Shown: positions 10,806 through 22,739 of the stretch, in pieces
How positions within the stretch are numbered: position 1 is the stretch's first letter
Layout: each line of letters starts with the position of its first letter
Origin: Phoebastria nigripes
Lineage: Eukaryota; Chordata; Aves; Procellariiformes; Diomedeidae
Assembly: GCA_035582835.1 (NCBI GenBank)
Contig: JAYKAV010003365.1
Coordinates: 975,623 to 1,039,622 of the forward strand
Length of the DNA: 64,000 nt
Direction: 5' to 3'
The notes under the pieces: model-generated
Databases searched by the model: none
What the model saw: the letters and a program-made list of their open reading frames with translations, nothing else
Told to the model about the DNA's origin: nothing
Made by a program: the position numbers and the translations under genes

Positions 10806-11617
10806 TCTAAGAGCTACAAGAATCAATGACATTCCAAACTCAGAAAATTAACTCATTTTACTTGTTATCAAGCTTGACAGGCTTGGAAGGAGAATGTATT
10901 CATCTACTTTGCCATCAAGCTGCAATAGCATTGCTTTAAACATTTCTGCTTGGTTACTATTTACTGCTTCACACCCTCCAAATATTTCTGACTTGTTTCT
11001 TTCCCTTATCCACAGTGTGTTAATACGTTGCCTGAATATCCTAAAGATGTCGGTGTGCACATTCAAAAGGCAAATGTGTGTGTAAGAACTGTAGGCAAAA
11101 CACAGAACAGGGTTGAGACATTTCTTGGATTTAATCTCGGTTTCTGGCTCTGCCTACATTTTAGAGCAAGGTGATGAACTTCCTGCCTTGCTGCTTTTCC
11201 TCCCATCTTACCCATTCATCCTCAAATTAAGAACAAAACTTAAGTCACAGTTTTGCTGGGGAGATCTTTTTTTTAAGATAAAAAATTCCTATGCAACATG
11301 AAACATTAATTATTGTAGGAGAAGCTGCAAATNCTTACTATAGAGGCCCTGGTAAAAGTAAAAATAAAAATCAAAAGAATAGTTTACCTTTCCCTGAAAC
11401 AAAACCACTGAATTTTCAGAAATCTGAGGTGCCTGCCTGTGTATGTATTTGTGATGTGATGAAGTTTGTTTCAAGGTTTCTTTCCCTTTGGGAGAGAGGA
11501 GACTGTAATAAGAAATCCTCCCCTGCAATGTTTCTGCTTCTTCCTTCTCCTTACCTGTTATCCCTCTCGGTGAAGGATGAGGACTGTGAAGCCTTGTTTC
11601 CCCTTCTGTTGTTGCAG

Positions 11618-11638
11618 AACTCCTTGGATGAATCGGAA
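11618..11638 (+). other. Candidate 21-nt microexon
   Basis: The interval is bounded by a pyrimidine-rich acceptor (tttccccttctgttgttgcag, ending 11617) and a full-consensus donor GAA|GTAAGTG (starting 11639). Its length of 21 bases is a multiple of three. Read from the first base it would give N-S-L-D-E-S-E, an acidic seven-residue insert without stop codon; another frame contains ATGAATCGG, a possible start. It is about 1.1 kb downstream of the candidate exon 1 donor on the same strand. Such pairs of good sites at 20-30 bases can arise by chance, so this is a candidate, not an established exon. Confidence 0.3.
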
Positions 11639-12189
11639 GTAAGTGCCGGAAGCATTTGGTGATGTCCATGGGAGGAAGGCACAAGCCACCAAGGCCCCGT
11701 TCCCTCCATCTTGAGCCTTCTGTGGTGATTTGCAGCAGCACAGGGAAGTATGAAGCACCGAGGGACTGAAGTCAGTGTTTAAACCTGACTTCACTTCAGC
11801 ATAAATGACCCCACAAGGTCCTCAGCGGAGGACCAGGGGTAGAATAGCAGAAGTACTTAAGGTGCCTCTTTTAAAAGTTCTCTTTTGCGTATCTGAAGAT
11901 TAAGGAGCTATTTAGAAAAGATGACTCTCCACATGTGTGTGTTTACTGTCCTAACAGAAGATGGTCTGCATTATCTTACATGCTACATACATCTTGGGTG
12001 AACCTGTATCACCTTATTGATTTCAGGGGAGCTGTATTGATTTAAGTTAGTTAAGGAACTAACCCAGCTAAGTTTTAAATAATTGGAATAATATTCTCCC
12101 TCTCTTTCAGTCAGATTTGCCCTTCATGTTACTTGTGTTTCATAATCCTCCTAGCTCTCCATTTCATCATTACAAGACCAGCATCTCTA

Positions 12190-12193
<4 letters not shown>

Positions 12194-12222
<29 letters not shown>
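12194..12222 (+). repeat. A29 homopolymer
   Basis: An uninterrupted run of 29 A residues, the longest homopolymer in the window. No AATAAA signal, retroposed coding body or flanking duplication is visible, so the origin is unclear; a simple poly(A) expansion is the modest reading. Confidence 0.9.
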
Positions 12223-12227
<5 letters not shown>

Positions 12228-15200
12228 AAAAACCCTTAAAAGATAGTCTTTTTACAATCCGATCTTTATTTTCATGTTTAAATAAATTTAGGGCACAAGC
12301 TCATCCTATTTTTTTAATAGGCCAATTTAGTTTCATTTACTTACACTGGTATTTTTTAGAGCCAGAAGCTCTCAGGAAGAGAGTAAGTTCGATGCACCAG
12401 ACCCCTTTAGGGTTTTGATAAAAGACATGATATCATGAGTAACATCTCCACTTATGTTATTCTTCTTATATAGTAGTGACACGATTGAATCACCATTTTT
12501 AGCTATTCTTCAGCAGAACTCGTAATCTATCAATGTGTCAGCTCAACAGCAGTTTTCTCTTCACACTAATGTGAACCAGAAGGTCCAGCTATCACTGATT
12601 TTGACAATTTTATTTTATCTGAGATTGCATGTATTGCAGAAGTTTGAAGAAAATGAATTATAGGACCTATTATATTTTCCTAAAGATGTACAAAACATAA
12701 AATATGTCATCTAAAACATTGCAAACTCATTTGTACCGGGTAACATTCCTAAGTTAGGTGTTTCATAAGCCTTAAGCTATAAGCACTATAAAATATTTGT
12801 GTGATAAATAACAAGTATAAGATCAAATGTGGGTCCCGTATTTTTTTGAATGCCTCGGATTGCCCTCTGTGTTGTTACATAATGCATCATAAAGAAATAC
12901 GTGCCTTCATTCTCTTTAAATCACTCCGGCATGGATAGTACTAAGCCTTCCTTCAAGTCCTTGTTATGCAAGTCCTTGCTACTGTTAATAGCTGTCAGCT
13001 CTGCATGGTTACTTAAAAAACAAGGTAACCGCAGACTTTTTGTGAAGCTCCTTGCATTTCTGGAATTTACAATGAGTCAGTTCCAGGTGTGTTGCTCCCT
13101 TTCTCAACTATAAACTAAATTATTACGAACAAACAGTTTTTCCCCCACTAGAAGAAAGTCCCATTTATTCCAGTATATCACAAGGTAATCTGTTTTTTTG
13201 TTTAGTTGCGTCTATAAGCATATTATATTATGAGTATCTGAATGCACTTCTCCAGTAGCAAAACACAGTGGAATAGACCAGAATGCAGTAATATTTTGAA
13301 CGTCTGTTGGAGAATGCAGGCATATAACTAAGAACTGAAAAAATACGTAGCATAGCAAAAAATCCATGATCAATCTAGCAAAGCTATTAGATAACAAAAA
13401 ATCCATATAGGCATTAAGTACTATTATTTAAAGTAAAATCTGTGTTATACAGTATAAGCAGCATTCAAGTGAAATTGATGAAACGTCTATATAGAATAGA
13501 AAGAATCATTTTTTAAAGCTATGATGTTACGATGTTCTGTATTTCTTTACTTGGGAAGTGGAATTTTCTTTGTCTTTTCATAAGGGCATAAAATTAACAA
13601 CAAGCACTTCAGAGAATTAGGTGCACTGCCTGATTTGTGGTTTTTTTCCCTCTATCAAACATAGAGATCATTGGTGGGGAAAAAAATCAGGAGAAACCTG
13701 TCTGGGTTTTCCAATATCATGGAGATCTTTCCAAGTACCCTGTCCTTTAACAAGGCCTCAGTTTTAAAGATACTGAAATAGGACTATCTCAAAATTAGTA
13801 ATACTGACTATATAAAGAAAAATTTTGCTCTCAGTTTATACTTGCAAAAGTATACAAGTAGTAACTCAGTGATGTGTCACCAGGAAAGGAGGGTTTTGTT
13901 TCATATTCTATTAATAGATCTATTAGTTTAACAATCCTCTATTGCGTTTTTACATTTCTTTACCTTTTTGTTGCTCTTGTAAATTTGGGGTACCGGCTTA
14001 TTTGTTTATTTCCCTTTTCCTAATCGTAATTATTTTAAAAGTTTCAACTATGTTCTGTTCAGGTTTTGGTATGACACATGGAAAATATTTTTTTTATTCC
14101 TTTTGCAAGCAGTAGGTTGGTGGGAGGAGGTCTGCGCTCCTATTTTATAGTAGTATACCTACTTAATTGTACTCCAGTGGGAGATTAAATAAGAAAGAGC
14201 AGAATGGCAGAGATAAGTCATTTGTCACAGATGTTCATGCAGTTCTGGTGTTTTGTTTTAAGCTGGATTCATCAAACATGCTAAGGAGTAATTTCTGTCT
14301 GATACAAAGTTCCCATCCAAGGAGACTAAGTGGGTTAAGTTTAAACTGTGGTTTGAAAATACAGGGAAATGTTACTGGACAGNTGACAGCTTGATTCGGT
14401 AGCCAAAGTGGACACAAGGAAGTAAATTGGAGAATGCTATTTTTGCAGTGTCTAAAATATGTCAGTTCAGAAGTAAGAAGGAAAATGCATCACAAATATA
14501 TTACTGTGGAGCGGACTTACTTTAGCTACAAGATGCTTTTGTCTACGAAGCACAAAGATTTTACCATAAATGTCTGAATTATGTAGATTATAAAGGGCAC
14601 CGATGCTGTCGGAGAGCAAGCNTGAAATGTTGATGTGATAACCTCTGATACTTAAGTGGCATTTACTGACTGCTTTTACAGTATTTCATAAGTTTATAAT
14701 GTAAGTTTAGTAATAAAACTTAGTGAAAATGCACGAGGTAAGCACTATTGTAATACTTATTTCANTTTTTTTAGATAGGCTGATTATCATATTTAATAAA
14801 GTAGAATATGAACGAGAAGGCCCAGGACTAAGATTACTTTAAAAGGGGGATTTTAAAAAATGGATATCAGACTCATTCTTAGTTTGTATTAGTTGCTGTC
14901 TCTTTTAATATAATTTTGCCTTTTGTAAGTTCCTTTCCGTCTCACTTCCTTCAGAAATACTATGCCCCTGCCCCAAAAGGGAGAAATATAATGGCTACAA
15001 TTAGCTTCTGTTTACTGGAGCAAAATGATTTTTTCCTAAACTGAAATCTTTGCATTAATTTGCTAGACTTCCAGCTATTTTTACTTACGGTATTTCTGAG
15101 AAATAGGCGGTGATGTCCATTTTAATGCAGCTTACTACAGTATAGCAGCTGTAATCTAGCATTTTTCTCTTTGGTAGTTAGATATACAGAACTGTCAGCC

Positions 15201-17379
15201 TGTTTGCTTTTAAGTACTTGAAAGCTGAATTGGAAAAAATATTTTTGATACAGTAAGTTTGGCTTTTCAGTCTATACTTCCTTTTGAGTTTTCTAAGTAA
15301 ATGCTACATAGACTGATTATCAGAAAAATCGAGGCTTACATAATCAAGCCATACATTTTTCTATTGCCTCCCTTCCCCCACTTAGCTTTCATTTTACTCT
15401 GAAAAATGAAAAATTTTGAATAGAAAATTACTATGACAGACTGATTATATACACATTTTCATGAGACTGCATAGCTAAGCTATTTGTATGTATTTAGTAA
15501 AAGAAAGCAGTAAGCAAAATATTAAAACCTTGAGATGGCTAAACTTTAAAATTATAGTAATCGTTAAATACAGCATTATCTAATATGATGTACCTAGTTG
15601 TGTAGCATTGAGTCTGTTTTCTTTGCATGGGGAATTAAGGTACTTCTATGTATTCCTTATTCAGAATAAGAAAAATAAGAACGTCGTACCCCATTTTTTT
15701 TTACTCATCGTAAAGCTGATGCTCCTTCGTAAGGGAACTGGTTTTAATACCCAGCTTTCAGAGGATGAGCAGTGATTGTTGTTGACAAAATATATAGCAA
15801 ATGAATCAAAAATCTGTCCTGCTAGATAATTACAAATTGAATTAATTACAAAGAATAATATTAAAATTTTATCTAAATATGTTAACATGAACTCTTACCC
15901 ATAGGTGGCAGTCAGCTTTCACTGTAGTAGGGATGCCAAACTTTTGGTTCATGGTATTCATACTTATGCTGAAATAATTTTGATGGGATATGCGTATGTG
16001 CATGTACATAAGTATATACATGTCTGTGTGTTGGGAGAGGGGGAAGAAGGTAAAATTAACCCTAAAATTAATTAGAAATTAGGAGGAATCTGAATTGCTA
16101 TATATAAGCAAAAGAAATTATCATATTCTGGAGAAAAGATCCAGGTATTTTTAAAACCACACAAACAATTTTTTATCTGTCCATTGGTGACACTCATCTC
16201 AATGAAGCAGTGATAATTCAGAAATGAGCAGATGCCCCTACAAATTGAGCAGAAAGACAAGTATCTCNCCAGCCTTAGAGAACACGACCCCGTACCGTGC
16301 CCAATCCTCCAAACTACATTTCTGTTTCATCACCCATTATCTGTAAATTACAGAGGNGCCACAGTGATGACATTCTGCCCTGGAAATCCCAGCAATAAGC
16401 TCCCTTAAACATCGAGCAAATACAGAAAAGGTGCTCCAGGTGAGGGTGTCCTTTCAGACACGGAGAGNGAGCAAAACCTGTGGGCTGCGGTCCTCTTTCT
16501 CTTTGCAGAGCTGCTATTGACACCCATGGCAGCGCTGCACAAGGGGAGGACGTTGCCTGTGAGGGCAGAGATCCGCTCAGTTTTGCCCTCAGCTTTTTTA
16601 GGGCTTTATGCAGTTTATGGGGATTTCCTTTTGCAATACTGCTAAGGAGGCACTTGGGACCCCAGCAAAACTGGAGGGGATAGAAGGAGCTAATAAGGCC
16701 AAGTCATCTCAGTCTAAAACAAACAGAACTTGTGAAACTACACACGTGACATACTAAGATGATAGCGCTCTTCTGAGAACAGAAGACTGAAAACTGAAAT
16801 TCATGAGTAGGTAAAGTCATATTCTTTTTACTATTACAGCTACTCTGGGACTCTCTTCAGTTAAGATTAATCTAATATTGTATCAAGGTAAGCCACTGTA
16901 CACATTTAGCAGAGGTCAGGAACTAGCATTTTATAAAATGGAAAATTGGAAAACTATACAATTACGTGTTACTACTACAGTGTTTTACTGTGATGCAAGA
17001 TTAAGGGCTCAGAATTGAGCGGAATGGTGCAGTATTATTAAAACAGAAGGCCTAATTCTCCTTATGCAAGACTCGCAGCAACACACATCATTGTATAAGC
17101 CAAAGCAGGCAGTATGATTTCATAGTCAAACAGCGTATTTCCACATACATGCAACCATGACGTGACTAATTGGATACTTGCATATGCACAGCCCCGTTTG
17201 TTCCCCAACTGTAATAATTAGCAGGATTGCACTCCACGTTAATTTACACTCTTGTGTAACACTATTGAATACAAGATAGCAGGTGGTGATAAACTGGCTG
17301 GTGACAAATGTGTAAATTTGATATGCATTTTGAAAATCAGAGGTTTCATAGTCAGCTCTGACCTTGACGTAGGCAAGAC

Positions 17380-17960
17380 TGGAGAGGACCTCCTCAGCTG
17401 TCGGGCCTGATCCCAGCTATCGCAGCCAGCCGTGTTGCACTGTTCAACTTACTTGCAGAGATACCAGACTCCATCTTGAAGCCACCCTTGTCAAGAGGTT
17501 GCTCCTCATTGTCCGTTCCTCTGAATGGTTAAAGATTTCAGATAGTGTGTATCATGGCCAGCTGAACCTCTCATGTTCTGCAAGGTCTTTGACTTCAGTT
17601 TAAAGAGCATTTCTCTCTCCTGGCATAAAGTCCCTTCCAATCTGTCACCCCTTGAGCTTTCATAGGTTACTGCCAAAACCTGCTCAGCCTCAGTTCACCC
17701 AAAACAGCCCTGCCATACCTGTCGTAGAGGAGGATGCTTTTCCCTGACCATTCTTCTAACCCTCCTTTGCACCTTTTCCAGTTTCAGTAAATCTCTTTTA
17801 ACACGCAGGGTTAGAAGCAGACACAGTACTCCAGAGAAGATGTCACCAGGGCCTCTCATGGTGGCATTAATACCTTCCTATTCCTGCTAGATAACACAGC
17901 AACTAATATTTTGATTTTTTTTTNAATTTTTATATTCAGAGCTACCTGCTAGCAACATCT
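17380..17960 (-). mobile_element. CR1 LINE, 3' fragment (antisense here)
   Basis: Read on the plus strand, blocks match the reverse complement of CR1: 'gaccattcttctaaccctcc', 'tttgcaccttttccag', 'cacagtactccagagaag' and 'gtcaccagggcctc' between about 17745 and 17860. In CR1 these belong to the end of the reverse-transcriptase ORF and 3' UTR. The left part (17380-17640) is more divergent and its limit is approximate. The element is old, with many indels, and cannot encode protein. Confidence 0.75.
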
Positions 17961-18959
17961 CACAGGCCTTGAGGACTGACCGAAACACCCAACTTACCCT
18001 TTTTGCTGATAGCAAAAGTTCTTGTTATTCGTTCCTAGTTTATGACCTTGACCTTTGCACTATTATACTGGTATTGCATGACAAGGGTGTCAAAAGGCTT
18101 TTTTATAAGAAGGGTGTCATCAGTTTCATTCAAGCCACAGGCTTCCCGTGCATTTTCTGGCGTGTCCAGATTTGTTCAGGAATCTCTACGCTTTGCACGA
18201 CTACGGACGTGAGCTGGCACATGCACATGATACGGCGCAGGACTTTACAGGTGAGCTAGCTTGGCTCATGAAACAGAGTTGTCTCTAGTATTACGTTACC
18301 TCAGGCACATCACGGTGTGTTATTTCAGGTAAGTCTTCAGAAAGTTGTACAGTACTTCTGACTTGGTGTTCTGCGCTGGCTTCATTTGACAGCTCTGGGA
18401 GCAAGAGACCAAATTCTGAAATATTTTTCCAGGATCAACAGAGGAGATGAACTTAGTGTCACATTATATTGTTTCTATTGATCCTGTAGGTTAATCTCCA
18501 GTTTACAGGTTATGCCTGTGAGATTGAAGGGAGAGCGGGATGTGCAAGAGTTGTGTGGCCCTCTTGAATAACATGTAAAAATAAGAATTACTTGTTTTAT
18601 AGAAGAATCTGGAGGATTTCGGTGGTTGTGTTTCTGGAAGTTAAGTAACATTATGACTGTCTCTAATTAAACAAGCAAAAATCTATTTTTCTTTCTTCTC
18701 TTTGTCTTCCCTTGGAACTTGCTGTATGAAATTTGTATTGTGGCATTTTTATATAGCAATTTTATTTGATGTATTTTACTTCTGTGCCTGCGGGACAACT
18801 AAGAAACTCGACCACTGTGGTTTATCTTTATAGTGAAAATACCATACTGAAGAACTTTTGCTAGGTTTGGTGTGTGCCGAGTTCGAGGACACTGAGTCAA
18901 GCCCATCATGTAAAATGACTTTCGTGCCCTTTGTTATACAATATTCCAGCACCTCTTTG

Positions 18960-19265
18960 TGCAAACAGTGCCCCAGCTTGGTGTCATCGGCTGATCATTC
19001 CTAGGTGAAGGTAGTCACTGAAAATAATTGGTAAGATCTGTCTGGGGTTGTTCTTTAAGGAAGTCCACTATCAACTTTCCTCTAGCCTGAGACTTCCCCT
19101 TCAAAACTACTTTGCAAGCTTTTATTTGTATTAAGAGTTAATTTAGTAATTGCTGTCTTCCTTAGTTTTTTGTTGGTTTTTTTTTTCAAGTAGTGTACTA
19201 ACAAATGTTTTCCTGAAATGCAGTCAGATTAGGTCAACTCATTTCCTTGATGAGGAAAAGTAGGG
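18960..19265 (-). mobile_element. CR1 LINE, internal fragment (antisense here)
   Basis: The block 'ccagcttggtgtcatcggct' near 18973 matches the CR1 antisense signature CAGCTTGGTGTCATC. The block at about 19198-19250 with 'gttttcctgaaatgcagtc' and 'ttaggtcaactcatttcctt' matches a more 5' part of the same reading frame. It may be the continuation of the fragment at 17.4-17.96 kb, separated by about 1 kb of unalignable or inserted sequence, because the order and strand are consistent. Confidence 0.7.
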
Positions 19266-19959
19266 TTTGGTGGTTTTTTAAATGTCTGGCTAGTGTGCCA
19301 TAATCTATTCTTAGGAAAACTTTGTAGTGTTTTTCTTATTTTCTATTTATCCAATTTTATCCTACGCTTCCTTGCATCCAAGTTCTTGGTGGGCAGTCCC
19401 AATTTTTCCCCCTTTTAAACTCTGATTACTTCTAAAATCCTATTTGAGGTGGCTGCTCTTCTACTTGGATTCAAGGACCAATCTGTACAAATTTTCCCAC
19501 CCAGAAATTAAGAAAGCCAGAACGCAACTATTTTTTTTTGCCATTTCACCTCCATCTAAAGAATTCACGGAGAAGCTCACTCACAGAGATGGTGGTGAAA
19601 CATGGATTTTCTTGGAGTCTTCAGCATGTAGCTGAGAAGACCATAGACATAAGAGCCTCTAAATCCTGCAATTTACTGCTCCAAGACTTTCACACTTCAC
19701 TTTTAGTCCAGCCAAGGGCTGGTCATATCTTGGAGGTTTTATAAAGTCTTAAAAAGAAAGTGAACATAGCTAAACAACTTGGTTAAGGTTGCTACAAGTT
19801 AAAAGGCATCCTTTAAAAACCTGAAGTTATACCCAAATGAAGAAAACAGAAAAGAACATCTATCTGGCAGGTTATATATATAAAACCACTATTAACGCTA
19901 TCAAAAAATGAGTTTGAGGAAAAACTCACTGGCTCACATGGCACTGATTTTTAGCAATG

Positions 19960-20690
19960 GCTCTAGAGAAAGTTACAGGTAACTACAGACCATTAGGCCT
20001 GATGACCAAGCCAGGTGAACTATTTAAAGAAAAGAATTAGTTAACAAATGGGTAAGTGTGACTTAGGGAGAGAAACAGGCAGCTTTTGTGAAGGGAAGCG
20101 ATGCCTCACAAGTCCCCCTGTACGGGGAGAGGCGATCTGGTCGACACACCTGCAAGGAATTAAAAAAAGACATTTGACATCTTTTACCAAAGGCTCTCAA
20201 AGAAATTAAGCTGCATGGGCAAAGAGGCAGCTTCTCACATGGACAAATAACACATGAAAAGAGAGGAAGCAAAGGACAGAAATGAACACTCACTTTTCAT
20301 GGTGATGGGAGCAGAGCCCCTCGACCGGCATTATACAGCATGCTCAGAAGAGTTCTGGGAAGGAGCATGAACAAAAGTTGCAGAGATTACTGTCAACACG
20401 AAGACAGGACNAGGGAAGACACCGTGAAGCTGAGTGACTGAGCAACAAAACAGCAGATGAACCTCGGTGTAGGTAACTGCACTGGGCTACACAGGGGGAA
20501 ATGACGGGGTCTCAGCTGGCTGTTACCCTGCCGGAGCAGCGTCGTGGGGCTGTAATAGATGCTTCCATGAAAACATCAGTGCGCTGCTTGGCAGTGGTTC
20601 AAAAAGCAAGCAAAATGCTAGGAATTACAAAGAAAGGGACAGGGAACAAAATAAAAAGAGAACATGATTATGGTGCTGTGTAAAACTTTT
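19960..20690 (+). mobile_element. CR1 LINE, reverse-transcriptase fragment
   Basis: The sense strand of a CR1-like ORF2 can be followed through several blocks. 'taactacagaccattaggcc' near 19980 corresponds to the N-Y-R-P-I region of LINE reverse transcriptases. 'aaaaagacatttgacatctt' near 20163 corresponds to the A-F-D-x-V region. 'atgaaaacatcagtgcgctg' near 20566 and 'agcaaaatgctaggaattac' near 20607 are from the C-terminal part. Stops and frame shifts throughout make it a fossil. The pattern fits older CR1 subfamilies shared with turtles and crocodilians. Confidence 0.8.
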
Positions 20691-21110
20691 CTACCACTTT
20701 CCAAGTCTTGCACATGTTTCTTTGGCCTGGCTGCCTTTAACATAAATGCATAGCAACGTGCCTGTTTAAAAAACATTGCAAAATCAAAGCTAGAAAGCCA
20801 ATATCAGACAAACAAACAGAACCCACTGTACTAAAAGAAAACAAAAGTTTGCTTCACGGGCTTCTCCCCCACCTTCAGAAAGGCCAAGAGGAAAAGAAAC
20901 AAGGTAAGAGGGTAGCTGTGGCACTGCTGGAAACATGCTAAGGAGTGATGAAGGTGAGTATGTAGAATAGTCTGATTATACTTTGACCCTTATTTGCACC
21001 TCTTCTACCCTCCTAGATCAAATCTATTAATAATGGTAAAGCGGTTGTTACAATGCTGCGCTAAAAATCATTAGTAAGCAGGAGAGAGCATTGTGGCCAG
21101 GGTTGTAACA

Positions 21111-21120
21111 CACACACACA
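21111..21120 (+). repeat. Short CA repeat
   Basis: About six CA units at the left side of the second plus-strand CR1 fragment; a minor simple repeat. Confidence 0.7.
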
Positions 21121-21164
21121 AAACACTGGGCAAAAGAGATGTGACGGCAGGCTCTGTTGACATG

Positions 21165-21665
21165 GTTTCCTAGATGAGGCAACCGGGAGTACCTCAGAGC
21201 TCAGGGTTATTTAATATTTTCATGAATGACCCTGTACCGACAACACAACCCGTGTATCANCTCTACTGGTGATACCTGCTAACAAGGCAAGAGCTGGAAG
21301 TCGCTGTCGGTACGGAAGAGGACTAGGCTGTTACAGTGGAAGTGAGCAGCTGTGTCCACTGCGTTAATAAAAGCAGGTAAAAATGTAATTAAAAACCATG
21401 TCTGCACACTAAGGAACTAGTAGAAGTTTCAACTACAGATGGGAGCTTACGAGTTAGACTCTCCACGACAGAGATGAGGGTCTGCGAAGGGATGACCCCG
21501 CGGGGCACTGGGGTGATGCAGCTGGGAAAGAAGCAAACGCAGGTGTAGGGTATAGCAAGTGCGTATGCAGGATTTCCAGTAGCTGCTTTCCAGACCAAAT
21601 CGCATCTGCGGTATCATTCGTGATTCGGGTCGCCTGTGCTCAGGAAATCTGAAACGTAACCACAT
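21165..21665 (+). mobile_element. CR1 LINE, second plus-strand fragment
   Basis: The block 'cagggttatttaatattttc' followed by 'atgaatgaccctg' (21201-21233) matches the CR1 segment just before the FADD region. Later blocks ('gatgggagcttacgagttag' near 21438, 'gtgatgcagctggg' near 21513, 'gatttccagtag' near 21571) match the C-terminal region of a CR1 subfamily that seems different from the 19.96-20.69 kb copy, because the two overlap in the part of the ORF they cover. Highly decayed. Confidence 0.65.
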
Positions 21666-22709
21666 GCAGCAAGCTGTTCAGGACAAGATGGAGCTTGTCT
21701 TGTGAGAACTGGGTAAAAAACATTGCGTTCATTAACCAAAGATGGACAAGGAGGGGATATTTTTTTTGAAGGGCTTTTGTTCTCTGACTCCGACAGCCTT
21801 CCCCATCCGTGCTGCTCAGGTACGTGTGGAAAACTGAAGGTGAGGAGGAATCAGGGCTGGATGCACTTGCCAGCTCCTCCACAAGGCATGGAGAGTGATT
21901 GCGGGAACTGGTGTTCAGCCAATGGGTCTGCCATATGCATGATGGATGGTAACATTTTTCACCACTGTAAGGTGGCAGCAAACATTTTTAAGCGTGGTGG
22001 TCAATTTTGTTCTCTAGCATCTAATTGAACATCAGTAAATATGTTATTAAGATGCTTGACAGTGTGCTCTTTTGCAATCAAGGCCAAGATGTAGCCAGAT
22101 ACTCATCTTAATCTCTCCAGACACATTTCTAATGAATTTTTACAGTGCCTAGAGGAAAGGTCCCTGGTCTGAAGTGGGACACCTGGATGATAAAAGCAAA
22201 TTATAGTTAATAATATATTGTGTTTATGATGTCAGATTGTCATCTAAAGACAGCGGTAAAACCTTGTAGTATAGGCTACTGCTTGAATCCCATTAATAAA
22301 ATTGCTTACTTTAAATCACTCCCGAGGCGTAAGGTAGGATGTTCTTTTGTAGACAGTGCTTTCTCTTGACTATTTATATTTAACTCCCTATTTATGGTCT
22401 ATCAAGAAACCACCCACTGCTGAGAGAAACTGTATTTTGAAATAACTCCATTGTATTGTGATGTTTTTGTTATCATTCTGTCCTGTGAAGATACAGATAA
22501 ACTTCCTTTCTACTTACCAGAAATATGGCACGAGGTCAAGGCTCTATACCCATCGCAGAGCGCAACTACGGAAGAAAGCTGTACCTACTTAGGATTGGTG
22601 TACTGTCTCCTTGACTACTCAGTCCTCTATTTCTTTGAGTAATCAATCCACGCTTCTACAATGGCAACTTTTTGATCTTTTGTTTTCTGCTGGGCTGGAG
22701 GAAGTTTTA

Positions 22710-22739
22710 TTGGAGTAAAACTTGTAAATTTTACTCCAA
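22710..22739. repeat. Perfect 11-bp inverted repeat with 8-nt loop
   Basis: TTGGAGTAAAA (22710-22720) and its exact complement TTTTACTCCAA (22729-22739) flank the loop CTTGTAAA. A third direct copy, TTGGAGTAAAA, follows from about 22745. RNA from either strand could form a stem. No polymerase III signals or microRNA-like longer stem are visible. Confidence 0.85.

Larger units (their letters stand above)
10670..17375. other. AT-rich intron- or desert-like DNA
   Basis: Apart from the palindrome, the candidate microexon and the A29 run listed separately, nothing specific is recognised. All frames are closed frequently. The texture is typical of a vertebrate intron downstream of a CpG-island first exon. 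Confidence 0.55.

Noticed and set aside
12100..12222. Processed pseudogene suggested by the A29 tract
   Set aside because: No AATAAA upstream of the tract, no recognisable retroposed body and no flanking duplication.
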